Positions 47,129 through 56,665 of a stretch of DNA of 64,000 nucleotides are shown here, one piece after another. Numbering within the stretch: the first letter of the stretch is position 1; every line of letters starts with the position of its first letter. Where the stretch lies: NCBI GenBank assembly GCA_028817435.1, contig JAPPPQ010000051.1, positions 62,001-126,000 of the forward strand. The letters are read 5' to 3'. The stretch is from Deltaproteobacteria bacterium. Its GTDB lineage: Bacteria > Myxococcota_A > UBA9160 > UBA6930. A program made the translations under genes and the position numbers. The notes below the pieces were generated by a model. That model was given only the letters and a program-made list of their open reading frames with translations. It searched no databases and was not told the origin of the DNA.

Positions 47129-49786
47129 TCAGCTCCTCGCCGGATCCGGCTTGCCGGATTCGATGCCGAACTTTTGCAGCGCCTTCTGCACGCTGGCCGG
47201 CGGCACGCGCCCTTCGTCGCAGAGCGCTTTGAGCGCCGCAATGGCGATGAAGTAGCGGTTCACCTCGAAGAAGTGGCGCAGCCGCTCGCGCACATCCGAG
47301 CGGCCGAAGCCGTCGGTGCCGAGAGTGCGGTAGCGCATGGGCACCAGGCCGCGAATCTGTTCGGGGACGGCGCGCACATAGTCGGTGGCGGCGATGGCGG
47401 GGCCGCTGCGCCCGGCGAGCTGCTCTTCCACATAGCACTGCCGCTGCGGCTCGGTGGGGTGCAATGTGTTCCAGCGCTCGACCGCTGCGCCGTCGCGCTG
47501 CAGTTCCGTGAAAGAGGTGACGCTCCAGACATCGCAGGCCACGCCAAAATCGGATTGCAGCAGATCTGCCGCGGCCAGCGCCTCGCGCAAAATGGCGCCG
47601 CTGCCCAGAAGCTGCACCCGCTCGCCGTCGCCTTCGCCCTGGCGCAGCAGATACATGCCGCGCAAAATTCCCTGGTGCACGCCTTCGGGCATGGAGGGCT
47701 GCGGGTAGTTCTCGTTCATCAGCGTAATGTAGTAGAAGACATCCTCTTGCTCGGCGAGCATACGGCGCATGCCGTCCTGCAAAATGGCGGCGAGTTCGTA
47801 GGCGTAGGTGGGATCGTAAGAGATGCAGTTGGGCACCGCCGCGGCCCAGGCGTGGCTATGGCCATCCTGGTGCTGCAGGCCCTCGCCCGAGAGCGTGGTG
47901 CGGCCAGAGGTGCCGCCCAGCAAAAAGCCCCGCGTGCGCGAATCGGCGGCGGCCCAGATCAAATCGCCCACGCGCTGAAAGCCGAACATGGAATAGAAAA
48001 TGTAGAAGGGCAGCATGGGCAGGCCGTGGTTTGCGTAGGCGGTGCCCGCGGCGATGAAAGAGCAGAGTGCGCCGGCCTCGCAAATGCCCTCTTGCAAAAT
48101 CTGCCCGCTCTGGTCTTCGCGGTAATAGGCGATGGTTTCCGAATCCACCGGCTCGTAGAGCTGCCCCGTCGAGGCGTAGATTCCGATCTGCCGGAACAGC
48201 CCCTCCATGCCGAAGGTGCGCGATTCGTCCGGCACAATGGGCACAATGGCGTGGCCGATCTTCTTGTCGCGGGCCAGCGTGGCGAGCATTCGCACAAAGG
48301 CCATGGTGGTGGACATGGCGCGCTCGCCCGAGCCCTTGAGCAGCGAGGCGAAGATGGAGAGATCCGGCGCAGCCAGCTTCGGCGCGCCCGCCCGGCGCGA
48401 GGGCAGGTAGCCGCCCAGCGCCTGCCGGCGCTCGTGCAGGTAGCGCAGCTCCGGGCTGTCTGCGGCGGGCTTGTAAAAGGGCGCTTCCCGGATCTTGTCG
48501 TCGGGAATGGGAATGCGGTAGCGGTCGCGGAGCTTGCGCAACTGCTCTTCGCCGAGCTTCTTTTGCTGATGGGTGAAGTTCTTGCCCTCGCCGGCTTCGC
48601 CCATGCCGTAGCCCTTGACGGTTTTGGCGAGGATCACGGTGGGCTGCCCCCGGTGATTCACGGCGGCGTGGTAGGCGGCGTGGAGCTTAATTGGATCGTG
48701 GCCGCCCCGGTTCAGCCGCCAGATATCGTCGTCGGTGAGGTTTGCCACCAGCGCCCGCAGCTCGGGCCGCGTGCCGAAGAAGTGCTCGCGGGTGTATGCG
48801 CCGCCGCGCGATTTGTAGTTCTGGTAATCGCCATCTACCGCCTGCTCCATGCGCTCGAGCAGTTTGCCCTTCGGGTCGCGGGCAAAGAGCGGATCCCACT
48901 GCGCGCCCCAAATTACCTTGATTACATTCCAGCCCGCGCCGCGGAAGTCGCCTTCCAGTTCCTGGATAATTTTTCCGTTGCCGCGCACCGGACCGTCGAG
49001 CCTCTGCAAGTTGCAGTTGACCACGAAGATCAGGTTGTCGAGTCCCTCCCGGGCGGCCAGGCCAATGGCGCCCAGCGATTCGGGCTCGTCCATTTCGCCA
49101 TCGCCCATAAAGGCCCACACTTTGCGGCTCTTCATTTCGGCCAGGCCGCGGTGCTCCAGGTATTTCATCAGCCGCGCCTGGTAAATGGCCATGATGGGGC
49201 CGAGGCCCATGGAGACCGTGGGAAACTGCCAGAAGCCGGGCATGAGCCAGGGGTGCGGATACGAGGAGAGACCGCGCCGCCCCACCTCGCGGCGGAAGTT
49301 GTGAAGCTGCTCTTCGTCGAGCTGCCCTTCCAGAAAAGCGCGGGCGTAGATGCCCGGCGAGCAGTGCCCCTGCATATAGACGAGGTCTGCGCCCTCCGGA
49401 TGCTCCGGCCCTTTGAAGAAGTGGTTGAAGCCGACATCGTAGAGAGTCGCCGCGCTGGCAAAGGTGGCAATGTGCCCGCCGAGTTCCGAGGATTCGCGGT
49501 TCGCCTGCACCACCATTGCCAGCGCATTCCAGCGGACAATGGAGCGGATGCGGTGCTCCAGCCCCGGCTCTCCCGGCATGGGCGGCTCCTCCGCCGCCGG
49601 GATGGTGTTCAGGTAGGCCGTGGTGGCCGTGTAGGGCAGGTGCGCCCCCGAGCGCCGCGCCCGGTCTATCAGGCGCTCAATCAGGTAGTGGGCGCGCTCG
49701 CCGCCCTGGCTGTGAAACACCGAGTCGAGGGCTTCGAGCCACTCCGCCGTCTCGGCCGCATCGCTGTCCGCGCCCCGGTTTGCCAC
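47129..49786 (-). CDS. aceE: Pyruvate dehydrogenase E1 component (homodimeric)
   Basis: LGGHIATFASAATLYDVGFNHFF; VWAFMGDGEMDEPESLGAIGLAAREGLDNLIFVVNCNLQRLDGPVRGNGKIIQELE; probable GTG start at 49786. Confidence 0.96.
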   Translation of the reverse strand: MANRGADSDAAETAEWLEALDSVFHSQGGERAHYLIERLIDRARRSGAHLPYTATTAYLNTIPAAEEPPMPGEPGLEHRIRSIVRWNALAMVVQANRESSELGGHIATFASAATLYDVGFNHFFKGPEHPEGADLVYMQGHCSPGIYARAFLEGQLDEEQLHNFRREVGRRGLSSYPHPWLMPGFWQFPTVSMGLGPIMAIYQARLMKYLEHRGLAEMKSRKVWAFMGDGEMDEPESLGAIGLAAREGLDNLIFVVNCNLQRLDGPVRGNGKIIQELEGDFRGAGWNVIKVIWGAQWDPLFARDPKGKLLERMEQAVDGDYQNYKSRGGAYTREHFFGTRPELRALVANLTDDDIWRLNRGGHDPIKLHAAYHAAVNHRGQPTVILAKTVKGYGMGEAGEGKNFTHQQKKLGEEQLRKLRDRYRIPIPDDKIREAPFYKPAADSPELRYLHERRQALGGYLPSRRAGAPKLAAPDLSIFASLLKGSGERAMSTTMAFVRMLATLARDKKIGHAIVPIVPDESRTFGMEGLFRQIGIYASTGQLYEPVDSETIAYYREDQSGQILQEGICEAGALCSFIAAGTAYANHGLPMLPFYIFYSMFGFQRVGDLIWAAADSRTRGFLLGGTSGRTTLSGEGLQHQDGHSHAWAAAVPNCISYDPTYAYELAAILQDGMRRMLAEQEDVFYYITLMNENYPQPSMPEGVHQGILRGMYLLRQGEGDGERVQLLGSGAILREALAAADLLQSDFGVACDVWSVTSFTELQRDGAAVERWNTLHPTEPQRQCYVEEQLAGRSGPAIAATDYVRAVPEQIRGLVPMRYRTLGTDGFGRSDVRERLRHFFEVNRYFIAIAALKALCDEGRVPPASVQKALQKFGIESGKPDPARS

Positions 49787-49832
49787 GGGGGGAAGGAATA
49801 GGCGAAATTGCTGATTTTCGCAATGTGAATTT

Positions 49833-49944
49833 TTGTCTCTGCATTGACAATCTACTGGCCCCGCTTGCCGCTGTGGATCGCCCGGAGCGGGCGGATGTTG
49901 CCCATCGCCCGCCTTGCCGCGCCGAATTGACAGGCTATTGTCAA
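49833..49944. promoter_or_regulatory. Divergent aceE/marR-type regulatory region with two inverted repeats
   Basis: TTGTC-N8-GACAA (49833-49850) and TTGACA-GGCTAT-TGTCAA (49927-49944). Confidence 0.55.
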
Positions 49945-49948
49945 CTCC

Positions 49949-50458
49949 ATGGAAACGGCCCCGCAGCGCGGCGCATACCCGGACCGCAGCGTCCCCGGCC
50001 TGGGCCGCGCCGCCCGATACAGCGAGGCGGGGGCCGCCGTCTTCCACCTGCTGCAGGAGCTGGACCGCAGCGCGGCAATCCGGGGCGCGCTGCCCATCTC
50101 TCAGGGCCGCCTGGAGGTGCTGCGGGTGCTGGCGCTCAGCGGCCCGCTCACTATGAGCCAGGTGGCGAGGGCGCGGCACAGCAGCCGCCAGGCGGTGCAG
50201 CGCCTGGCCGCAGAGCTGGCGCAGCAGGGCTGGATTGCGCTGCGCCCCAACCCGCGCCACCGCCGCGCCCCGCTGCTGGAGCTCAGCCCGTCGGGCCTGG
50301 CCGCTCACCGCCGCCTCGCCGAGGCCGAGGCCCTGCGCCTGAACGAGCTGGCCCGCGGCCTGCCGGCAGCCCAGATTCGCGCCGCCCAGCGCATTCTGCA
50401 AACCCTCCGCAGCCGCGGCGCCGCCACGCCCCCTGCGCCCGCCGGGCGCGGCGCGTAG
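49949..50458 (+). CDS. MarR-family transcriptional regulator
   Basis: RLEVLRVLALSGPLTMSQVARARHSSRQAVQRLAAELAQQGWIALRPNPRHRRAPLLELSPSG winged HTH. Confidence 0.85.
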   Translation: METAPQRGAYPDRSVPGLGRAARYSEAGAAVFHLLQELDRSAAIRGALPISQGRLEVLRVLALSGPLTMSQVARARHSSRQAVQRLAAELAQQGWIALRPNPRHRRAPLLELSPSGLAAHRRLAEAEALRLNELARGLPAAQIRAAQRILQTLRSRGAATPPAPAGRGA

Positions 50459-50462
50459 CGGG

Positions 50463-52391
50463 CTAGCTCTCCCCCTCGGCCAGTTCGGCGAGGAAGGGCT
50501 CGGCGTAGCGGGCCAGCTTGGCTTCGCCGACGCCGTGGATGCGGGCCATTTCGGCGCGGGTGCGGGGGCGCTGCCGGGCGAGTTCGAGCAGCGTGCGGTC
50601 GGGGAAGACCACATAGGCGGGCACCTGCTGGGCGCGGGCGAGTTCGAGCCGCAGGCGCTTCAGGCGCTCGAAGAGCTCGCGCTGCTCTGCGGAAAGCGCG
50701 GCGGCCAGCGTGGCGCGGGACTCCGCGGTGCGCCCCCCGCGCGCCCGCGCCGCGCCCGCAGATCCCGCTGCCGCGCGCGTTTCGCCCGCCGCGCCGCTGC
50801 GCTCGCCCGCGCCCGCGCGCGAAGCGCGGCGCATGGTGTCGCGGCGGCGCTCGAAAGAACTGCGGCCGTAAAGCAGCTCGCGCCCGCTCTCGGTAATGGT
50901 AAAGCGGCCATAGCGCGCAATGTCGAGCTCAATGTGACCGGCGGCGTAAAGTTGACGCAACAGGCCCAGCCATTCGCCGCTTTCCATGTTTGCGCCCACG
51001 CCAAAGGTGGGCAGACGCTCGTGGCCGAAGCGGCGGATGTTTTCGCTCTGCGCGCCGCGCAAAATGTTCACAATGTGGGTGGCGCCGAAGCGCTCGCCGG
51101 TGCGCGCAATGGCAGATAGCGCCTTGCGCGCATCGGTGGTTGCATCCAGCAGCTCTGCGCCGTCTTCGCACAAATCGCAGTTGCCGCAGGGCTCGGCGCT
51201 TTCGCCAAAATAGGCCAGCAGCACCTGGCGGCGGCAGCGCGGCGCTTCGCAAAGAGCAATCAGCGCGCTCAGCCGCTGGCGCTCGGTGCGCTTTTGAGTG
51301 TCCGGCGCGTCGCTTTCTTCAATCTGCTGGCGGCGGCGGCGAATATCGTCGAAGCCGTAGAGGGTGAGCGTATCGGCGGGCAGGCCGTCGCGCCCGGCGC
51401 GGCCGATCTCCTGGTAATAGGCCTCAACGCTCTTCGGCATATCGGCGTGGGCCACAAAGCGCACATCGGGTTTGTCCACGCCCATGCCAAAGGCCACGGT
51501 GGCGGCTACCACCACGCCGTCGCCCTGGGTAAAGCGATCTTGCGCTTCGGCGCGCACATGGGAATCGAGTCCGGCGTGATAGGGCAGGGCGTAGTGGCCT
51601 TCTTGCACGCATTTTGCCGCGATTTCTTCCGCGCGCCGCCGCGTGCCGCAGTAGATAATGCCGCTTTCGCCCCGCCGCGCATTGACAAAAGCCAGCACCT
51701 GTTTTGCCGCGCCGTCCTTCGGCGTCATGGCCAGGCGCAAGTTGGGGCGGTCGAAGCCGGAGGCGAAAACCTGCGGCGGCCCGGCAAAGAGCTTTGCCAA
51801 AATGTCTGCGCGGGTGGCGGCATCTGCCGTGGCCGTGAGCGCCAGCGTTTGCACACCGCCCAGCGCCTCGCGCGCTTCGCCCAGCGCCAAATACTCCGGG
51901 CGAAAATCGTGCCCCCACTGCGAAACGCAGTGCGCCTCGTCAATGGCCAGCAACCCCGGTTGCAGCGCGCGAAGCTGCGCCAGCGCGCCGCCGCCCATCA
52001 GCCGTTCCGGCGAAATAAACAGCAGGCGCAGTGTGCCCGCGCGCAGTTGCGCTTGCACCGCGCGGTTTTGTTCCGGCGCATTGGCAGAGTTGAGGCTGCC
52101 GGCGGCAATGCCCAGCGCGCGCAGCGCCAGCACCTGATCGCGCATAAGCGCCAGCAGCGGTGAAACCACCACGCTGAGCCCGCCGCGCAGCACGGCGGGA
52201 AGCTGGTAGCACAGCGATTTGCCGCCGCCCGTGGGCATAATCGCCAGCGCGTCGCGCCCCGCCAGCACGGTTTCAATGATATCCCGCTGCCCAGGGCGAA
52301 ACCCGTCAAAGCCAAAAGTGGCGCGCAGAACTTCCAGCGCTTCGCGCAAGCTTTGCCCCCCATTGGCGGCATCTTCCCGCCGCCGCGGCAT
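50463..52391 (-). CDS. recQ: ATP-dependent DNA helicase RecQ
   Basis: GFRPGQRDIIETVLAGRDALAIMPTGGGKSLCYQLPA; IDEAHCVSQWGHDFRPEY; C-terminal HRDC. Confidence 0.96.
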   Translation of the reverse strand: MPRRREDAANGGQSLREALEVLRATFGFDGFRPGQRDIIETVLAGRDALAIMPTGGGKSLCYQLPAVLRGGLSVVVSPLLALMRDQVLALRALGIAAGSLNSANAPEQNRAVQAQLRAGTLRLLFISPERLMGGGALAQLRALQPGLLAIDEAHCVSQWGHDFRPEYLALGEAREALGGVQTLALTATADAATRADILAKLFAGPPQVFASGFDRPNLRLAMTPKDGAAKQVLAFVNARRGESGIIYCGTRRRAEEIAAKCVQEGHYALPYHAGLDSHVRAEAQDRFTQGDGVVVAATVAFGMGVDKPDVRFVAHADMPKSVEAYYQEIGRAGRDGLPADTLTLYGFDDIRRRRQQIEESDAPDTQKRTERQRLSALIALCEAPRCRRQVLLAYFGESAEPCGNCDLCEDGAELLDATTDARKALSAIARTGERFGATHIVNILRGAQSENIRRFGHERLPTFGVGANMESGEWLGLLRQLYAAGHIELDIARYGRFTITESGRELLYGRSSFERRRDTMRRASRAGAGERSGAAGETRAAAGSAGAARARGGRTAESRATLAAALSAEQRELFERLKRLRLELARAQQVPAYVVFPDRTLLELARQRPRTRAEMARIHGVGEAKLARYAEPFLAELAEGES

Positions 52392-52418
52392 GGTAGTGCA
52401 TTGCGGCGCGCGCGGCGC

Positions 52419-53183
52419 TCAGCCGTGCAGGCGGCGCGGCAGCGTGGCGGGGTGGAGCCGCCAGGGCGCGCGGCGGCCGGGCGCTTCCACGGCGCGGGCC
52501 AGCTTTGCCAGGTAGCGCTTGCGCGAAATTTCGCGCACGCCCAGCGAGGCCAAGTGCGGGTTCTGCACCTGGCAATCGAAGAGCGCAAAGCCCCAATCTT
52601 CCAGTTGCCACACCAGCGCGGCCAGGGCGGCCTTGCCGGCGTCGCGCCGCCGGTGAAACATCGATTCCGCAAAAAACGCCGCCCCCAGCGAAACGCCGAA
52701 CACCCCGCCCACCAGCGCACCCCCGCACCACGCTTCGCAAGAGTGCGCAAAGCCGAGCCGGTGCAGCGCGCCATAAGCCGTAATCATCCCCGGCGTAATC
52801 CAGGTGCGCGCATCAAGGGCGGGGCCGGGCGCGCCTGCCGCGCCTGCGCCGTCCTCCGCCTCTTCCGCATCGCCGCGCCGCGGCTCTGCGCAGCCGCGCA
52901 CCACCGCCGCAAAGTCCGCATCCAGCGTGATGGCAAAGCGCCCCTGCCGCAGCGTCCGCCGCAGCCGCCGCGAAACCCGCAACCCGCCCCGCGCCAACAC
53001 CGCCCGCCGCTCCGGCGAAAACCACAAAATAGGCGGTGCTTCAAACCACGGAAAAATCCCCCGCCGATAAGCCTCCAGCATCCGCTCCGGCCGCAAATCT
53101 CCCCCCCCCGCCACCAGCCCCTCCGCCCCCGCCCCCCAAGCCGGCGGAAACACCGGAGCCTCCCCAAGCAAAGTAATCGCCAC
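52419..53183 (-). CDS. aat: Leucyl/phenylalanyl-tRNA-protein transferase
   Basis: [76 protein letters not shown]. Confidence 0.95.
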   Translation of the reverse strand: MAITLLGEAPVFPPAWGAGAEGLVAGGGDLRPERMLEAYRRGIFPWFEAPPILWFSPERRAVLARGGLRVSRRLRRTLRQGRFAITLDADFAAVVRGCAEPRRGDAEEAEDGAGAAGAPGPALDARTWITPGMITAYGALHRLGFAHSCEAWCGGALVGGVFGVSLGAAFFAESMFHRRRDAGKAALAALVWQLEDWGFALFDCQVQNPHLASLGVREISRKRYLAKLARAVEAPGRRAPWRLHPATLPRRLHG

Positions 53184-53196
53184 GCTGCTGAAGTGG

Positions 53197-53631
53197 TTAG
53201 AAACCGATAGTGAATTTGCCGTTGAACATTGTGAGGTGGCAATGGATCAAGATGTCCATTCCCAGCAAGACGTCGAAATTTTTGGACCCAGGAAATTCCG
53301 TGACTTCTATTGAGACTATGTGCTTCCAGTGCTCTTGTGCGAATACCTGCGTCTTTGTAGGGCGAAGCTCGGTAATCGGGATGTGCAGGTCGACTCGGTG
53401 AATGGGAACCGCACTCTTCTTGCCTGTCACACCCACAATGTCTCCCTTTTCAATAGAAGTCAGATTCAGCTTGCGCACAATTCCCTCAGAAATGAGAGTG
53501 GCGTTAGATCCTGTGTCGACCAACGCCCGAAACATATCCTCGTTCTTTTTGATTTCTCGCGTGTCCGGGAGCGTAATAGCCACGGCGATGATGGGCTGTC
53601 CATTGACAACCTCCCCCTCAAAGAACGGCAT
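53197..53631 (-). CDS. Retropepsin-like aspartic protease
   Basis: [16 protein letters not shown] catalytic DTG and [10 protein letters not shown] flap/helix motif. Confidence 0.82.
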   Translation of the reverse strand: MPFFEGEVVNGQPIIAVAITLPDTREIKKNEDMFRALVDTGSNATLISEGIVRKLNLTSIEKGDIVGVTGKKSAVPIHRVDLHIPITELRPTKTQVFAQEHWKHIVSIEVTEFPGSKNFDVLLGMDILIHCHLTMFNGKFTIGF

Positions 53632-53893
53632 AGGTTTGGAATCCCAGCATTGCAGCCGGCCTGCCGACCATCTGAACGGAAAACAACCCGTCCTTGAAAA
53701 GGAAGTGTCCGGCTTCGACGGCGTCTTCGCGGCTCGAGTAGAGCTTGACGACCTTTTCGTTCTTCATCAGGGCGAACTTGCCGAAATTCCCGTGGCGGAA
53801 ATCCGTTCCGAGGGCCTTAAATGCCTCGTAATTCTTGTCCACCTCGTGTTGCAGGTCCGTCTTGGAGACTTCCATGCTCACTTCCATGCTCAT
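53618..53893 (-). CDS. Small protein overlapping the protease (DUF5678-like by eye)
   Basis: NYEAFKALGTDFRHGNFGKFALMKNEKVVKLYSSREDAVEAGHFLFKDGLFSVQMV; 14-bp overlap with 53197-53631. Confidence 0.6.
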   Translation of the reverse strand: MSMEVSMEVSKTDLQHEVDKNYEAFKALGTDFRHGNFGKFALMKNEKVVKLYSSREDAVEAGHFLFKDGLFSVQMVGRPAAMLGFQTYAVL

Positions 53894-54131
53894 GCGTTAA
53901 CTCCTTCCGTGTTTCCGTATTTGCCCCCGGACCGCATAAAGTATTGTGTTTCGGGAGAGAGTGTCAAGCCCCTTGAAGGCGCTCGCTTGAAGCAGCCTCC
54001 GCCGGGGCGCGGATATCCAATCCTGGGCCAACCGGCCATTCCCCGCGGGGATAGCTCCCTCTCAGGGCAGCCCCCACCGGGCCAGGCCTGTAGCCCCCAG
54101 CCCCGCAAGCCCCCGCCGCGCCCCCGCTTGG

Positions 54132-54422
54132 CTACTGGAACAGCGCGCCCTTGACGGGCGGGGCGGGCGGGCGCGGGGCTTCGGGCAGGCCCGCGCGGGG
54201 CGGCGCGCCGCAGACCTGCGCCGCCATCGGATGCGCCGGGCGCACCGGCGGCAGATTGTGCGCGGTGGAGATGTCAAAGCGCGCGCGCTCCGCCGCCCAA
54301 ACCACCGCCTGCGCCGGATCGCAGGAAACCGCCCGCACCGGCGCCTCGCACCCCGCCCAAGTAGCCTCCGCCACCCACTGCCCCGCCGCCCCCGGCCGAG
54401 TCTCAATGATGATCTTCACAGC
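54132..54422 (-). CDS. Hypothetical protein
   Basis: Possible GTG-start ORF VKIIIETRPGAAGQWVAEATWAGCEAPVRAVSCDP... Confidence 0.35.
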   Translation of the reverse strand, partial: AVKIIIETRPGAAGQWVAEATWAGCEAPVRAVSCDPAQAVVWAAERARFDISTAHNLPPVRPAHPMAAQVCGAPPRAGLPEAPRPPAPPVKGALFQ

Positions 54423-54460
54423 GCCCCCTGCGCCAGCAACGCGTCTGCGCCGCTCGGATT

Positions 54461-55480
54461 TTAGACGATGATGACGCCTTGCGATTGCCGATTGATCATG
54501 AAGGTTTGCCCAATCCACCCGATTCCCACAACCCAAGCCAGCGGGTTAAGGTGAAAAGGCGGCGGGTGAACAAGTCTTGTCATGTTGATTCGATCGCTTG
54601 CGCGGAGATTCAGAGTCTTTGAGTTCAGAAAATACATTCTGTCCTTAGGACAAAATTCATCCCAAACCACATCTGTGGTTTCGAAATCAAGTGCTTTGCA
54701 ACCCAACACTGTATACAAATGTTTTGTCGTGACAATAATGTCTGTCTCGCCATTTTCATCATATATCTTCTCACTCATTTGGTTCATTGCGTCGAGAAGA
54801 GAAGCCTGATTAGTCGGCTTGCCCATGTAGTTGAGGTTAATAACCTGGTTTCGCCAGAATGAAAAATCATCAGAGTCCATCTCCATGGCTTTTCCATGGC
54901 CTGTATCCGGCACAAGATTTTGCAAGCCCACAATGCCATTGCCTCCGAATGGAAGGCCATTAATAGATAGTGTGAGCGAGAAACTACCAAACATTGCGCG
55001 CGAGAGATATGAAGTGATATCGTTCATCAATTCCAGTGCGCGCGTTGCTGCCAGGCCAGCCACTGATCTGCAATCTTGCGACATCTCCATCTCCGTCTGT
55101 GTGAATGGAATTAGGAAAGAGCTTTCTGCCAGAGGTGCGCGCACTGTGACCGGTATCTCGCTCAATTGAATGCCGGTAGCCCCATGCTCCAACTTTTCAG
55201 CGATCTCAATGCCTTCAATTTTGGCACTTCCATAGCCTCGGCGGCCTCCCTCGGAGAGTTTCGCCAAAAGCGGTGAGCGTTGGCAGATATAAGCGCTCCA
55301 AAACTCGCGAAATGCGCAATCCACGACATCAGATGCCATTGCCGCCGCTCCACTGGGGCCGCCAGGGGGCACTGCAGAGCTGTCCCATCCTGCGGACGAT
55401 AGGAAGCGCCGTGCGATGACTTCCGGCTCAATCGGGATGGGCCGAAGCGCTGTGGGCTGAATCTCCATTCCGGCAACCAT
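54461..55480 (-). CDS. Phage major-capsid-like protein (HK97-fold type), orphan
   Basis: GIVGLQNLVPDTG..DDFSFWRN, MNQMSEKIYDENGETDIIVTTKHLYTVL, DVVWDEFCPKDRMYFLNSKTLNLRASDRINMTRL..WVVGIGWIGQTFMINRQSQGVI resembles the C-terminal half of tailed-phage major capsid proteins (recalled pattern, not a search). Confidence 0.62.
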   Translation of the reverse strand: MVAGMEIQPTALRPIPIEPEVIARRFLSSAGWDSSAVPPGGPSGAAAMASDVVDCAFREFWSAYICQRSPLLAKLSEGGRRGYGSAKIEGIEIAEKLEHGATGIQLSEIPVTVRAPLAESSFLIPFTQTEMEMSQDCRSVAGLAATRALELMNDITSYLSRAMFGSFSLTLSINGLPFGGNGIVGLQNLVPDTGHGKAMEMDSDDFSFWRNQVINLNYMGKPTNQASLLDAMNQMSEKIYDENGETDIIVTTKHLYTVLGCKALDFETTDVVWDEFCPKDRMYFLNSKTLNLRASDRINMTRLVHPPPFHLNPLAWVVGIGWIGQTFMINRQSQGVIIV

Positions 55481-55616
55481 ACACCGATTTTTGGATTTCG
55501 CAAGTCCAGTCTGGAGCCCATATTCCCCTCCCTAGCCGCTAATCGTCGGCGCAGACGGGCTTTCCCCGTGGGGAAGGGGCAAGGGGCAGTCTGCGGTGTT
55601 GTGGGCGCTTTGTCTT

Positions 55617-56402
55617 CTACCAGCGCCAGCGGTAATGCAGCACGGCGGTTTCGGCGGCGGCGTTGGTTTTGAATTCGAGTCTGTGGCGCGAGGTTGAGTC
55701 CTGTATCGCGATCCCGAATAGCGGCGCGCCGGTGTGGGCGTCGTAACCGGTGGCGGGGGCAACGGGCCATGGCAGCCGGAATCCGGGAAAGAAGGTTGCG
55801 ATTGCATAGCCGCCGGCTGTTCCCAGAAGCAGTCCGCCTGCAGCGTATATCTGCGCGGTGCCCTTATCTGTTTTTGATGCTCTCGTGCATGGGCCGAAAT
55901 ACGCACGCCGAGTCCTAAGCGTGTCCTGGGCGTCAAGAGAATAATATTCCCTTCTAAGATGCAAACTACACTCATCAACATCGACGATTTCGGAAATCAT
56001 CCACGCGCTGCCGATGAGTCCGAGCGCCGCAATTGAAGCGGTCCCCCACGGAATCACCGAGCGCCCGCGATCGCCCGGTGAACCGGGCCACGGCAGGAAT
56101 TTTGCGAGCAGATAGCCGCCACTTACGCCAGTGAGCAGTCCGCCCGCGATAAATTGAGCGCGCGGGATTCTTTTCGATCCTCTTGCTTGGCTGCAACCCA
56201 TACCGAAGCCATCAGAGGGCAGCAAAAGACCCGTAAATGCGGTCGCTTCATTGGCACTCACAGTGAGATAGGAGCCGTCCGATTGCCGGATTTGAAACTC
56301 GAGCAGGGAGCCATCACAACGAATATGCCGAATTCGCTCAGTGCTGTCTTCAATAATTGCGCCGCCGCCGATGAATCCGAGTGCAACAATGGTGGCGGTG
56401 GA
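55617..56402 (-). CDS. Membrane protein fragment with internal duplication; same frame as the upstream signal-peptide ORF
   Basis: Open frame from the TGA at 56403-56405 to 55617; duplicated units STATIVALGFIGGGAII / GTASIAALGLIGSAWMI and FIAGGLLTGVSGGYLLAKFLPW / IYAAGGLLLGTAGGYAIATFFPG. The listed start at 56261 is an internal GTG. Confidence 0.5.
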   Translation of the reverse strand, partial: STATIVALGFIGGGAIIEDSTERIRHIRCDGSLLEFQIRQSDGSYLTVSANEATAFTGLLLPSDGFGMGCSQARGSKRIPRAQFIAGGLLTGVSGGYLLAKFLPWPGSPGDRGRSVIPWGTASIAALGLIGSAWMISEIVDVDECSLHLRREYYSLDAQDTLRTRRAYFGPCTRASKTDKGTAQIYAAGGLLLGTAGGYAIATFFPGFRLPWPVAPATGYDAHTGAPLFGIAIQDSTSRHRLEFKTNAAAETAVLHYRWRW

Positions 56403-56543
56403 TCAGTTGAGCGTCTGCACGCCGTCATCCCACTGAAAGCCCGCGCTACTGGTGCGCTGGGTATTCGCCAATTGCGCGGCCGCCGGGGTTGCCGAAAGCC
56501 CCGCCGCCGCGATTGCGAGCATGAGTGCTATGAGCCTTTTCAT
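56403..56543 (-). CDS. Signal-peptide ORF ending at in-frame TGA (possible 5' part of 55617-56402)
   Basis: MKRLIALMLAIAAAGLSATPAAAQLANTQRTSSAGFQWDDGVQTLN-stop. Confidence 0.5.
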   Translation of the reverse strand: MKRLIALMLAIAAAGLSATPAAAQLANTQRTSSAGFQWDDGVQTLN

Positions 56544-56665
56544 TTCGCGCCCCCTTGTCGAGAGATAATTGATACCTTGCTGGTAGCGGCCGCGCAAGGC
56601 CCTATTGGGTTTGGTTGCTGGAGCGTGGGTGCCCGGAGCGGCCGGTTGTGCTATCCCGTTGCCCC

